Assembly: GCF_033568475.1 (NCBI RefSeq)
Contig: NC_133123.1
Span: 139,578,062-139,642,061 of the forward strand
Length of the DNA: 64,000 bases
Origin: Henckelia pumila
Lineage: Eukaryota; Streptophyta; Magnoliopsida; Lamiales; Gesneriaceae
Direction: 5' to 3'
A model generated the notes under the pieces. It did no database searches. It saw only the letters and a list, made by a program, of their open reading frames with translations, and was not told where the DNA came from. A program made the position numbers and the translations under genes. Below are positions 45,383 to 56,323 of this stretch, one piece after another. Position 1 is the first letter of the stretch. Every line of letters starts with the position of its first letter.

Positions 45383-47547
45383 TCATTTATCCATCCAAAT
45401 CACACACGTGAGGCTTTTCCCTTCGATCAGCAGATCAAACGCTTTGTTGATGTCTTCAAAACTAACCTCGTGGGTCACGAACTTGTCCAGTTCCAATTCC
45501 TATATGCAGGTAAAAACACGACTCCAAATTATATATGTTATCACATTAAGAAAGTGTGCACAAACGATAACTATATATACCTTGTCGATGTAACGTTTGA
45601 TGAGAATTGGGATGTCGGATTTGGGTTTGAGGCCTCCAAACAAGGATCCCTGCACTGTTTTCCCGAATAGGAGGACTTCACCTGAGCTGAACGAGATTCG
45701 TGCACCTGGCTTGTCGACTCCTACGACGATTGTCTTCCCCCATCCCTGAAAATTGTTATAATTATGAACTAGCATCTGTAACGACGATTGGATCGAGGCA
45801 TTGAAAAGGGAATTATAGAAGTTGTTTGGGGTAAAAGGAAACCTTTCGGCAACAAGCAAATGCCTCCTCAACCAAGGATGCCTTCCCAACACATTCGAAG
45901 CAGTAGTCCGCTCCTCCACCGGTCATCTCGTTTATTATCTGAAAAAATAAACACATGCAGGTTGTGTCTTTCCTTGAAACAGAGTGTGTGAAATAAAAAA
46001 TACACATTTCGGGTTAAGCAAACTACCTGCCTTATAGGCTTGTCGCCGCCGCAGCTACTTGAGTCGACAAAAACAGTCACACCAAATGATTTAGCTGTAT
46101 GGTGGTTTGGCTTGTTAGAATTTACGTACGCACTAGTCATAGACTCATAGTTAAGAAGTATGCATATAATCAAGAGTAAAGAGAATTATGAACTTACATA
46201 TTTCAAATTTGTCGGGGTTCACATCTATGCCTATGATTCTCCCCGCACCACATAATCTTGATCCCTCAGCAACCTTTGGAATAACTCAAATGTCTCAAAA
46301 AGCAACAGACAAGAACTAAGAGAAGGAAACACATGCACTTACGTACAGCTAATCCTATTGAACCCAGACCAAAGATGGCAACTGTTGATCCTGCTTCAAC
46401 ATTTGCAGATCTCCAGGCAGCTCCCACACCTTCAAAAATACATGAAAAAGTGAAACTTCTTTACCGAAAACATTACCCAAGAATCACATCCAAAGGCATG
46501 CTGTTTACAACCACCTTAGAATTCGATGTCTGCTTTGTATGACATGTCGGTAGCGTTTGAAAATGCTTAGAAAAATGTGATCATCAGCTTTTCTTTACAA
46601 AATTTGCAAAGTCGAAATTCAACATATATACCTGTTGACACGCCACAACTAAGGAGGCAGACCCGGTCTGGAGGAACCGTCGGATCGACTTTAGTGATAT
46701 TAGCAGTATGCACGACTGTGTACTCGATAAAACTAGACACACATAAGAAATGGTATAGTGTTTCTCCATTAAGATCAGTAAATCTGCTTGAACCGTCGTG
46801 CGTCCACGGAGAGAGCTTGAAAGGATATGTAGAACAAAGATTGCTCTTATTTGATTTGCAATCCGCACATTCAGCACATTCTCATATAAATATGGGGATG
46901 ACCATATCACCTTCAACAAAGCCATTCACACCCTCGCCCACAGTCTCAATAACACTGTCAATGCATACAAGTCAAACACTAGACTGCTCGGGAAATGCCT
47001 TAAATCGTTCATAAATTCACAACAGAAAACATACTTTCACGCCAAGCAATATCTCCACATTCTGAAATGAAATAAATGCAAGAGGGAGATTGATTGAAAA
47101 TTACCCAACAGACTCATGCCCCAGTATTCTTGGATAATAACCAGGAGGATCCTTCACAAGGGTAAACGAATAATGACCCAAAAAAAAAATACACGAGATT
47201 CAACAAGACAGAAACTTGAAGACGATTTCTTTAAAATTAAACATGAAGTAAAAGTTCCAAGATCCATACTTTAAATTTCCAGAAAGTGACATCGCTGAAA
47301 CAGAGAGAAGTGCAGATGATTTGAATTCTAACTTCTCCGGATTTGGGAGGAGCTACAATCACTTCCTCTATCACCAGAGGCTCCCCAGGCTTCCTGGCCA
47401 CCCCCCTGCAGCCACAAATTTTACACACTAGTCTATGAATAAATCCCATAAATGATGAACAAATATTTGAGATAGAATGGCGCTCATACCTCTGCATCTA
47501 ATGGGTTTCCCCGCAGTGTCACCCAACCGAGCTTCGGTGCTCTCCAT
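45383..47547 (-). pseudogene. Zinc alcohol-dehydrogenase-like gene, 10 exons, lightly broken
   Basis: Medium-chain zinc alcohol dehydrogenase-like protein (plant ADH-like group). Exons, minus strand: 47490-47547, 47270-47405, 47105-47151, 46632-46954, 46347-46429, 46198-46273, 46027-46094, 45843-45938, 45581-45745, 45383-45499; all have GT-AG borders. Readable pieces in order: TAGKPIRCR, VARKPGEPLVIEEV, CTSLCFSDVTFWK (first catalytic-zinc Cys), DPPGYYPRILGHESVG (zinc-site His-Glu), the structural-zinc loop ECAECADCKSNKSNLC, LSCGVSTG, IFGLGSIGLAV (NAD-binding GxGxxG), RIIGIDVNPDKFE, EMTGGGADYCFECVG, SLFGGLKPKSDIPIL, and KFVTHEVSFEDINKAFDLL to a TGA stop. Two lesions: an in-frame TGA (46882-46884) just before the structural-zinc loop, and the exon 1/exon 2 join is one base short of the expected frame in a G tract near 47401-47406. 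Otherwise about 380 residues are well preserved, so inactivation looks recent or partly an assembly effect. Confidence 0.85.
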
Positions 47548-48677
47548 TTCTTGATGATGTCCCAGTTTCAGCAGCAGTCGTTCGTTTGGAAGACTTGTAG
47601 TAGTTGGATTGGATATGTAATAGGCATCTAAGTGGGGGCCTCAAATCTCAATCATATCATATCATATTACAATAAAACGTTTGGCCATTTGTGGACTCGT
47701 GATCGTCAACCACATTCCTTATATTCCACTTCTTTTTTTGTTGATTTGTTTGAAGCTCGTGATTGATTGAATTGGTTAATGCTGCTTTACTTGAATTTAT
47801 TGAGAATTCGGAAATCATGTTAATGATTGGTTCATTCCTGAAATAATGAGAAAAAAAAATTATTAGCATTTTAAAAGCTTATTCGTTTTTTAAGGTTTAT
47901 TCTTATGAATGGATTATTAAGCATGCGGATTAAGTAATCCATCTATGAGGTGGTACGTGTTTAAGGTCAAAATGTTATTATCTTGTTAAGAAGAGCACTG
48001 AAGAACTTTGATCACTTATCCTTGTCTTTCGCATAAATATTTAGATTGCGAAGTGTACAGCTTAGGAAATGGGGAAACCACTGGCTACTGGGTGTTGTTG
48101 AATTCATTCACATGTCAATGATATTAAAGTTAACATGCGAACTATGATCTCCTAGGAGGCTAGGAAGTAGGAGCACAATCAGAGCCTGAATAATCCAAGG
48201 CAGTGTTTTGGGATTCCTTCAAAGTTTGTGAAGGAAAAGCTCAAACACTTCCTAGAAGCAATCCCACAATACCTAAATCTTCTACATCAAATCCTCAATT
48301 ACAGTGAATTTCTTTGTGGGCACTTTTTTTTCTCAAATTATGAAATCACCCAGTGCTTCAGTATTAGAGTTGCATGAGAGAACTGTTGCCATATGCTACA
48401 ATTGGCCATGAGTCTAAGGTTCAGGGATTACCTCAGCATGAAGTTTAATTTGTACATAGTATGCATGTGCAGAAAATACAATAAAAGTTAGTTCATGGCT
48501 GTTGGTCTTTTCATATTCATGAACTTGTGGGCTACAGAGTATGTAATTAAATTTGAAAGTCAAATGCATTCTCAGATCTCAAGTAACGTGTGTATTATTT
48601 TCAGTTCATTTTATGTGGTTTATTATATGAAATGCACCTTGGTAGGGACTGTCATCTGGCAATTCAGCAGACTCATA
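47548..48677. other. Intergenic DNA, no gene seen
   Basis: About 1.1 kb holding the dehydrogenase promoter side (minus strand, upstream of 47547) and AT-rich spacer. No convincing exon, inverted repeat or RNA gene was recognised. Confidence 0.4.
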
Positions 48678-49148
48678 ATTTTCATCACCTCTATTGGAAA
48701 AACATTGGAGATTTTGAATTTTTATAACATTCATCCACGTTTCTCAAGATCCATCTATATCCATTTTCTAGCATAATATGCATCTTTCAAGGCTTCAGGC
48801 AAGAATCCTATTACTCGGGAAATTTTCTAGCATAATATCCATCTATATCAGGCTAACACAGGTGCCACCAGCTAGATACAAAGTTGGGAACAGGGCTAAA
48901 AATTTTCCCAGCTTTTCCCCTGGAAATTTTCATGAGGATTCTGTTACTTCTTAGAGCTAACAAAACTTTGACAATTGGGATTCAAAGTGAAACTCCTCTT
49001 GTTATAGGATTCTTCACCTCTATTGGAAAAACATTGGAGATTTTGAATTTTTATAACATTCATCCCCATTTCTCAAGATCCATCTATATCCATTTTCTTC
49101 TAGCATAATATGCATCTTTCAAGCCTTCAGGCAAGAATCCTATTACTC
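48678..49148 (-). repeat. Left block of 332-bp repeats copied from an LHT gene (1.4 units)
   Basis: A partial unit (48678-48817) and a complete unit (48818-49148) lie in tandem. On the minus strand the unit contains a stretch ending TTTCCAG followed by an exon start reading EKLGKFLALFPTLYLAGGTC (48919 down to about 48846), which is the next exon of an LHT-type amino-acid transporter. The copy then runs into a stop and non-coding sequence. Matching units lie at 51151-51672, on the other side of the glycerol kinase. Confidence 0.8.
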
Positions 49149-49363
49149 CGAAACGCAAAACAAAAGTGCAAGCAAGTTCTTGAAGTAAGCAAAAGGCTTT
49201 ATATATCCAAAAGGAACAAGAAATTTCAAGAAATGCATCAGCAGCAGCACTGTCACATCCTTTATTTCTCCATTTCTCTTGAAATATTACTATCTTTTGG
49301 GATGTAAATAAACAAGAAAGTAGATGATAAATCAAACGAGATTGCAGAATTGTAGCAAGTCAA

Positions 49364-51150
49364 TTACAGAGAGAGATCAGCCAAGTCAAAAGTTCTTGAA
49401 ACTGCCTTGCACCAAGAATCCACCTTCTTCTTCCTCAATTCCTCATCCATGACGGGAAAAAACTTGGTGTCTTTCTTTGTCTTCTCGCCCGAAGAAAATA
49501 TCTCGTTTTCGGTCCAAACACCAACAGCCAATCCAGCTGCATAAGCGGCTCCAAGAGCAGTAGTCTCTATATCAGCTGGTCTCACCACTGGGGTTCCTAG
49601 CAAGTCCGCCTGTACATTTTCAAAAACAACTTCTTTTAGGAATCTATTTTGTAACCGTGTTCTAAAGAAAACGTTAGGAAGCGGAGTTGCAAGAGAATGA
49701 TACCTGAATTTGCATCAGTAAATTGTTGGCAGTGGCACCACCATCCACTCTAAGTAAAAACTCCCCTTTCTCATTCTTAGCCTCACCCTTCTCTCCAGCA
49801 TCCTTGCTCATCGAATCCAACACGTCTTTCACTTGAAAACACATGCTCTCCAGCACAGCTCGAGCAATGTGGGATTTGTTTGTAAACCTCGTGATTCCTA
49901 TACAAACGCCACGAGCATCATCACGCCACCATGGCGCAAACAGACCATTAAACGCCGGTACAAAATATACCCCCCCAGATGAGTCAACCTGCAAGGCCAA
50001 CTCCTCAATCTCACTTGCAGTCTTGATTATGCCTAGACTGTCCCTAAGCCATTGAACTGCTGCACCAGCTATGGCAATCGAGCCCTCCAGGGCATAGTTA
50101 ATGGGGGCTTTTGGTCCGAGTTTATAAGACAAGTTGGTCAGAAGCCCATGTTTCGACTGTACAATCTCTTCCCCGGTATTGAGAAGTATAAAAGCCCCGG
50201 TGCCATACGTGCTTTTAGCTTCACCTTTCCGGCATGCTTGCCCCACCATTGCTGCATGCTGATCACCGAGGCATCCAGAAATCGGGATGCCAGCTATCGG
50301 CCATCCTTTGCTTATATCCCCAATTATCTCAGAGTTGCTAATGATTTTAGGCAAGATCTCAGCGGGGATCCCCAGAGTATTCAAAGTTTGTTTATCCCAA
50401 TCAAGTGTTTTGAGGTTCATTAACATGGTTCTTGAAGCATTCGACACATCTGTGACGTGTAAACCTTTCTCTTTCCCTCCTGTCAAATTCCAAATCAACC
50501 ATGTATTTATGGTGCCAAACAATGCATCTCCTCGCTTCACCGCCTCCTTCACAGCATCCACATTTTCCAACAACCACAACAGCTTCAAAGCACTGAAATA
50601 AGTGCTTATTGGCAAACCACAAGTCTCTACAAAATGAGTTCTTCCACCTGGTAACTCTTTCTCCAATTTTCTATAAGAGAAAAACCAAAAATACCAAAAA
50701 AGAAAAAAAAAATCACATGATCACACACCGGTGTCGTCTAACAATAATGAATCTGAACTTAAGCATACCAGAATCGGCAATTGACCGTGTTTTTGACACA
50801 AAAACAAAATTCATTTGACAAATCACGCATGAATTTTTCTTCAGGGTCGCTTCACGACCAACCTCTTGGAAGCAATGGTGCTCCATGATACAAAGTCTTC
50901 TTTTGGTAGTTAATCAAAGAAATGCTAGTGAATGGAACTTTATGCTTTCCCAATAAAAATCCATTTCAGAACAAAACTTCTCAACACCAAAATGACAAAA
51001 GTAACCATAACCCAATTCAGATACCGTCGCTAGACAACAAAAGAACACCAAGTAGGCTAAAAAAATTCATATCTTGGATCCAAAATTCAAAAAATTACCT
51101 GCAGATAGCACTGGTACGTGCATCCATCCAAACAATAGCATTGTAGAGAT
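49364..51150 (-). pseudogene. Glycerol kinase, 5'-truncated (first ~100 residues missing)
   Basis: Glycerol kinase (FGGY family; Arabidopsis GLI1/NHO1 type) phosphorylates glycerol to glycerol-3-phosphate in the cytosol. Three exons on the minus strand: 51150-51099 (LYNAIVWMDARTSAIC, starting abruptly at a repeat border), 50670-49704 ([57 protein letters not shown] with the family's conserved Asp, [50 protein letters not shown]) and 49609-49364 (ADLLGTPVVRPADIETTALG to a stop). Splice borders and frame are intact throughout. The N-terminal ATP-binding lobe opening (the DQGTTSTR loop and the following ~90 residues) should precede the first exon. Instead, at about 51150 the sequence switches to an LHT-derived repeat. 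As it stands the kinase lacks its phosphate-binding loop and should be inactive. Confidence 0.88.
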
Positions 51151-51672
51151 GGAAATTTTCTAGCATAATATCCATCTATATCAGGCTAACACAGGTGCCA
51201 CCAGCTAGATACAGAGTTGGGAACAGGGCTAAAAATTTTCCCAGCTTTTCCCCTGGCAATTTTCATGAGGAATCTGTTACTTCTTAGAGCTAACAAAACT
51301 TTGACAATTGGGATTCAAAGTGAAACTCCTCTTATTATAGGATTCATCACCTCTATTGGAAAAACATTGGAGATTTTGAATTTTTATAACATTCATCCCC
51401 ATTTCTCAAGATCCATCTATATCCATTTTCTTCTAGCATAATATGCATCTTTCAAGGCTTCAGGCAAGAATCCAATTACTCTGGAAATTTTCTAGCATAA
51501 TATCCATCTATATCAGGCTAACACAGGTGCCACCAGCTAGATACAGAGTTAGGAACAGGGCTAAAATTTTTCCCAGCTTTTCCCCTGGAAATTTTCATGA
51601 GGAATCTGTTACTTACAGCTAACAAAACTTTGACAATTGGGATTCAAAGTGAAACTCCTCTTATTATAGGAA
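51151..51672 (-). repeat. Right block of 332-bp LHT-derived repeats (1.6 units)
   Basis: A complete unit (51151-51482) and a partial one (51483-51672) lie in tandem. Each carries, on the minus strand, the acceptor TTTC(C)AG-type end and the exon text EKLGKFLALFPTLYLAGGTC (about 51252-51179 and 51584-51512; small differences between copies). The right copy passes into LHT intron 2 sequence, so it marks where the original gene continued. Confidence 0.8.
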
Positions 51673-51722
51673 ATATATTAAAGTTAGATATATATACATG
51701 ATGTAGGTATACATATATACAA

Positions 51723-52288
51723 AGCTGCCATTGAGAGCCTGAGGTATCGGCCGTGGCGCGTCTCAGGAACAGATTTGTGGAGTTGAATCAGCAACCATAA
51801 CGTGTACAGTTGCCAGATAAAACCCAAACACAGGCTCACAATTCCCCACAAACAAAGATCCTAATCAGATGGAACCATCCCAATTTTATACATCACATGG
51901 TTCCTACAAAACGTAAACGAAGGACTTACCAACCAAGAGCAGTGAAGGCAAGAGGCATTACAAGGGACTGGAATCTTTTTCCGGAGCTAAGCGTATGAAA
52001 TGCGGCGTAACAGGCATTCCCTTTTTGGGATTCAGTGACTGGAAGCCATGAATCCTGGGGATCAAGCTTGGTGATATGCCCCACTTCTGCCAAGTATGTT
52101 TGCATGCCAGATATAGCCTTTTTCATCGGGCTGGCAAGAGTAATAATCATTCGGGTCACTGTAACAAACGGGCTTTCAGGTGTCTCGGGATCGGAATGAA
52201 GTGTTTGTGAGGGAGTATCTGTGCTGGATTGTGATTGCGGGATTGTGAATCCCTGGCTTGAGTTCTTCATTTCCACGAGCTCGCTCAT
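51723..52288 (-). pseudogene. LHT-type amino-acid transporter, first exons only
   Basis: Exon 1 (52288-51930) starts MSELVEMKNSS, has a Ser/Thr/Pro-rich cytosolic head, then VTRMIITLASPMKKAISGMQ, AEVGHITKLDPQDSWLPVTE and SLVMPLAFTALGW, ending at a GTAAGT donor. This is the N-terminus of lysine/histidine-transporter-like (LHT/AATL1) proteins of the amino acid/auxin permease family: plasma-membrane H+/amino-acid symporters of about 450-520 residues with ten or eleven membrane spans. An exon-2-like stretch (about 51860-51723) reads WGIVSLCLGFIWQLYTLWLL and YLRLSMAAL, but I cannot make its acceptor fit the exon 1 phase cleanly. Exon 3 exists only as short pieces in the 332-bp repeats, and no later exons are seen. 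The gene is cut off after about 170 residues, its remainder replaced by repeats and the glycerol kinase on the same strand. Confidence 0.8.
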
Positions 52289-52730
52289 TATATATTCTTG
52301 GTTGCAACAAGATTAATGGTTTGTGCATGTCTCTCCTTTGTGGATATTTTGGAAAATGAAACTGAAATTGATGAAGTATATATAGGATAAACATCCACCA
52401 TTTCTCTGCATATTTGAATCGGATTCACACGAAAACTTACTTCTTTTAAAACATTATATCATATGTACTAAGTACTGAGTTGAGACAGATTTATACTAAC
52501 AAACTGTGTAAACAAATTGTCTTTAATAACATCAAATTGTCTAAAGTAATTGGCCTGGACTGGCGGGATACCAAAAACCTGTAAACAAATTGTCGATATC
52601 CGCGGGGACAATAGCAAATCCCGACGATCCAAATGATTAACCGTGACTATTTTTCACTATGAAATGATAGGTTTCAATCCCTTCCTTTTCCAGCTTCAGC
52701 CAACCCACTATCAATACAGCATGACTACCT
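52289..52730. other. Upstream region of the LHT fragment; no gene seen
   Basis: Presumed promoter side of the minus-strand LHT start. It contains two occurrences of 'caaattgtct' and 'gtaaacaaattgtc' near 52508-52595. No exon recognised before the stop of the next minus-strand gene at 52731. Confidence 0.4.
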
Positions 52731-53815
52731 TAAATTAATTGTTTATTTGCCACCTCTACATAGGATGGACCTCTGTAATATCCCTACATAATTCAAGAAA
52801 AGAAAAAAATATAGTTTAAAAAATATTTTATTATTAATAACAGTTAAACTTTGATAGATATACCTCTCGAAGAAGTACTAAGCTCTCGTAGGGTATCACT
52901 CCAGCCACGATCCGACAATGCCCAGCGCACAAAAACAACTCATTTGGTGATGTTATCTGTGGGAACGATCTTACTCCATATCTGGGTACCTGAAAAAGAA
53001 ATTTTATATTTAAGTAATAATTAATAATTATTTGTTATCATTAAAAGAAAACATAGATCAGCATACATCTATGTCGAACTCGACACACAAATTCTGAATA
53101 TCATATCTCTGCAGTGGGGATCTGATGACTGGATCCATGCATCTATCTGAAACCTTCAGTCCATGTTTCTCGATGTATGATCGGACAAACTGAAAGGGAG
53201 TCCCAGGTGAACCGTCTAACGAACGTCTTAATATGAAACTATCAAACAAGTTCGGGCATGCCATATATGTGTTGTTAAAACAGTCTTGTACGTCAAAAAA
53301 TAAACTTCCTGTGTTAGCTATCTCCAATCGAAATAAAATTTCTACAGCCTCCACCCCACAGATATGCCCGCAGGCGTGAGTCATTGCTTGACTCCTAACT
53401 GGCGATAGAGCACTTTTCATACATCAAGACTGTGAATCCATTTTCATTTGCCACGGTTACTAATTGCTGACATATACTGTCAAGAGACAAGAATAAGTAC
53501 ATAAAAATAAAAAAACAGGAACTGGAATCTACCAGTGAGCATGTAATTGACTTCAGTTCTAATGAATTTATACGATATGATTTGACAAATGAGTACCAAA
53601 AACTCTCTATAGCATTCGAGGAAGTTAAGAAAAAGTAAATATGATACTCGAGACATCTCGATTGAACCCAACTGGGAACAATCAGTCCAGAAAATCAGTC
53701 TGGAAGAAGACATTGCTAAAATGAAAACTGAGAAGGAATTTTCTGAGAAGCAAATAAATCCACACTAACGGATGAACATTGCAAGCTACAATGATAATAA
53801 TTACCTTCCATCCAT
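52731..53815 (-). CDS. Small unidentified plant gene, about 4-5 exons
   Basis: I do not recognise the family. Likely pieces on the minus strand: a tiny first exon ATGGATGGAAG before GTAATT (53815-53805); an exon from about 53469 reading ICQQLVTVANENGFTVLMY; a long stretch 53420-53067 with SPVRSQAMTHACGHICGVEA, DVQDCFNNTYMACPNLFDSF, GTPFQFVRSYIEKHGLKV and RYDIQNLCVEFDID before a GTATGC donor; 52989-52864 reading VPRYGVRSFPQITSPNELFL and CAGHCRIVAGVIPYESLVLL before GTATAT; and 52783-52731 reading GYYRGPSYVEVANKQLI then TAA. Phases agree across the last three exons, which argues that it is real. The join of the second piece to the long one (near 53405-53420) is off by one base, so either an intron border was missed or the copy is damaged. 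About 230 residues, no signal peptide or membrane span evident; Cys- and aromatic-rich. Confidence 0.45.
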
Positions 53816-54844
53816 GTCAGTCTTCGATTCGATCAAAAACCCCAAAGCCCAAGCAACTCAATTCCCTCTGTTTTTCCTTCTTTCTTTTTTTTTGAAATTA
53901 GAACTATATTTCTGTTGGGGGGGTTTATGATCCGATGGGTTTTTGAATTGCACAAAAACCCCTCCCCAACATTTTTTTAAGATTGAGTCCTTGTGGATAA
54001 AAATATTTTCTGATCTTTAAGCAAAGAAAGAAGACAGTACTGTTCTATTTTTATTTCATTTTCTAAAGCATCATTTTTCATTCGTTCAGCACAAATGATT
54101 TTTTAATTTTACTTTTTAGCATTCTCGAATGCTATTCAAATCATTTTTTCATTAAAAATTATTCAAATACTATGTTATATTTTAACAAAATATAATACAT
54201 TTAAAAAATTGTTAAACATCAAATGTAATATTAAAAAACACAAAAAACTTAAGAAGAGTCTAAATATTGTGAGACAGACGGTTGATATGACTTATCTCAT
54301 GATAAAGTAATATTTTTCTATATCAAAGTTAGGGTGTTTATCGTTCGGTTAGGTTTTAATTTGTTCAAATTTGGTTCGGTTTTATGATTTTCGATTTGTG
54401 AAATATATAATCCGAATTCAAACCATTTTATTTCATCTCGGTCCGTTTTGTACTATAACGGCCTGATTTATACGGGTTCGGTTTGATTAATAATATATAA
54501 CACAATAAAGTTAGATGTGTTCATCGGCTGGTTCGATTACGTTTTTTATTTTTGATTTTGTTTTTTTTTTGGTTTTTATTTTTAAAATATATATAATCCG
54601 ATTTAAACCGTTATTTTTTATTTGGTTCGATTTTCTACCAAAATGGTTATATTATTTCGATTTCCATAAAATTATTAAAATTAACAATATAAATATATTG
54701 TAAAATATAATATTTTTTTCATGATTTTTTAGTAAAATTTTTAAAATAAAATTTAAATGAATTGGATAAACAATAATCAATTAAAAAATTACATTAGCAA
54801 CAATCAATTAATCAACTATGAAATTTAAAATGATTATTCGTTGA
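53816..54844. other. AT-rich intergenic DNA, no gene seen
   Basis: About 1 kb between the unidentified gene's start and a degraded Harbinger-like element. Two loosely similar 'ttcggtttgatt'-type stretches occur near 54360-54480 and 54520-54610. No gene recognised. Confidence 0.35.
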
Positions 54845-55093
54845 CTAATCGTTTGATTTGAGTGATAGGATAAGTAATCCATAGATAAGTAATATAATGT
54901 AAATTAAAAATAAATAAGAAAAAATGGTTAATACATTATTTTATTTGATGGATAGATTATAATTTATTTGATTTAATTGATGTAAAATTATTAATTAATA
55001 AATAGATAAATAATATGACGAAAATAAGATGAAATTGATTGAGATAAAATATACATAAATTAATAATAAATCAAACCAAACAATATCTAAGAT
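54845..55093. mobile_element. Degraded Harbinger/Tourist-like MITE
   Basis: The interior ('gataggataagtaat', 'ataatatgacga', 'tgatggatagattataattt') matches the better-preserved element at 63259-63635. The ends are eroded: 'aatcgtttgatttgag' on the left and 'caaaccaaacaat' on the right still pair. No clear target-site duplication. Confidence 0.5.
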
Positions 55094-55974
55094 TGACTGA
55101 ATTTAATTTTATATGTTTTTATTCACAAAAACTTCTACGACATCATGGCAGGTGAAAATGGTCGATTTTATATTTATACTGCAACTGCGGCCCAAAATAG
55201 GGTAGGATTGAGTAATTTGGCTTAGGATAAAGTGGGTCTCGCACAGTTTCTTGAAATGAGATCCATTAGATATTTGCGTCGGAAGTTATTCATTTATAAA
55301 AAAATATAAGGTTTGGTCAACTTCTTTTTTTACATTATTTCTTCAAGTTTGAACTCTTTTAATCGACAGCTTAGAGCACAAAAATTGAATTAATTTTGAC
55401 TCGAGCTCGGTTCAGAGTAAATTCTAGTTCGAGCTTGATGTATTTGATAAGAACTCAAGTATATATCTAGCTATATTAAGATAATACTCGAGATCGATTA
55501 ATTTTAGAAAAATGGTATTTCATTAAAATTTCCATCATATATCGCCTCATCAAGTTCTATTTTCATTTCTTATATGTTCACCTACCGTGATTTGCTAATG
55601 GTTTAATTACTTGTTTAGACATTTATTTAAAAATGATCAATTAAAAAATACATGAATATATATATCGACAAAAAATTGGAAAAATATAAATGAGATTGAT
55701 TAAATTTAGAATCACAGACAACCCACAAGCCCCATCCCATCACATGATAACTAGAGTCATTGGCTTCATCATTCCAAGTCTTGAAATCAACTCCAAATAC
55801 TCGCCCTCGCTTTCCTTTTTAATGACGTTTAGCTTGAGATCAGAATCATAAATCAAATAGGCTTGAAAATTGTTTATTTCATTATCTAAATTTGAGTTTG
55901 AATTAAATTTTAAGGCAATTCGAGGAGGATGTATCTTTACTATTATATAAAAAAAATTCATTTGGTTACAAAAG

Positions 55975-56279
55975 GGGGAAAATCCCGGTTCAGTCCTAAA
56001 TGTTTAAACATATTTTCGGTTCAGTCCTAAATGTTTCAATGTTCCCGGTTTCGTCCCAAATATTTTACAAAAATTTTCGGTTCAGTCCTAAATGTTTTTA
56101 TGTTCCCAGTTTGATCACAAATGTTTTAAAAGGTTTTCAGTTCAGTCCTAAATGTTTTACGTTTAAGATTTCGTCCTAAATATTTTCCAAAAGTTCTCGA
56201 TTTGGTCCTTCCATCTACAAACAAAGCGTAATAAAAAAAAATCTTACAAACAAAAGACAAAGTTAAATAAAATAGAAGC

Positions 56280-56323
<44 letters not shown>

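Noticed and set aside
45314-45991. Open frames on the plus strand across the ADH-like gene
   Set aside because: They are antisense to well-supported dehydrogenase exons and match no family.
48125-48310. Possible exon remnants in the spacer left of the LHT repeats
   Set aside because: The text is more GC-balanced than its surroundings, but no frame stays open and no family is recognisable.
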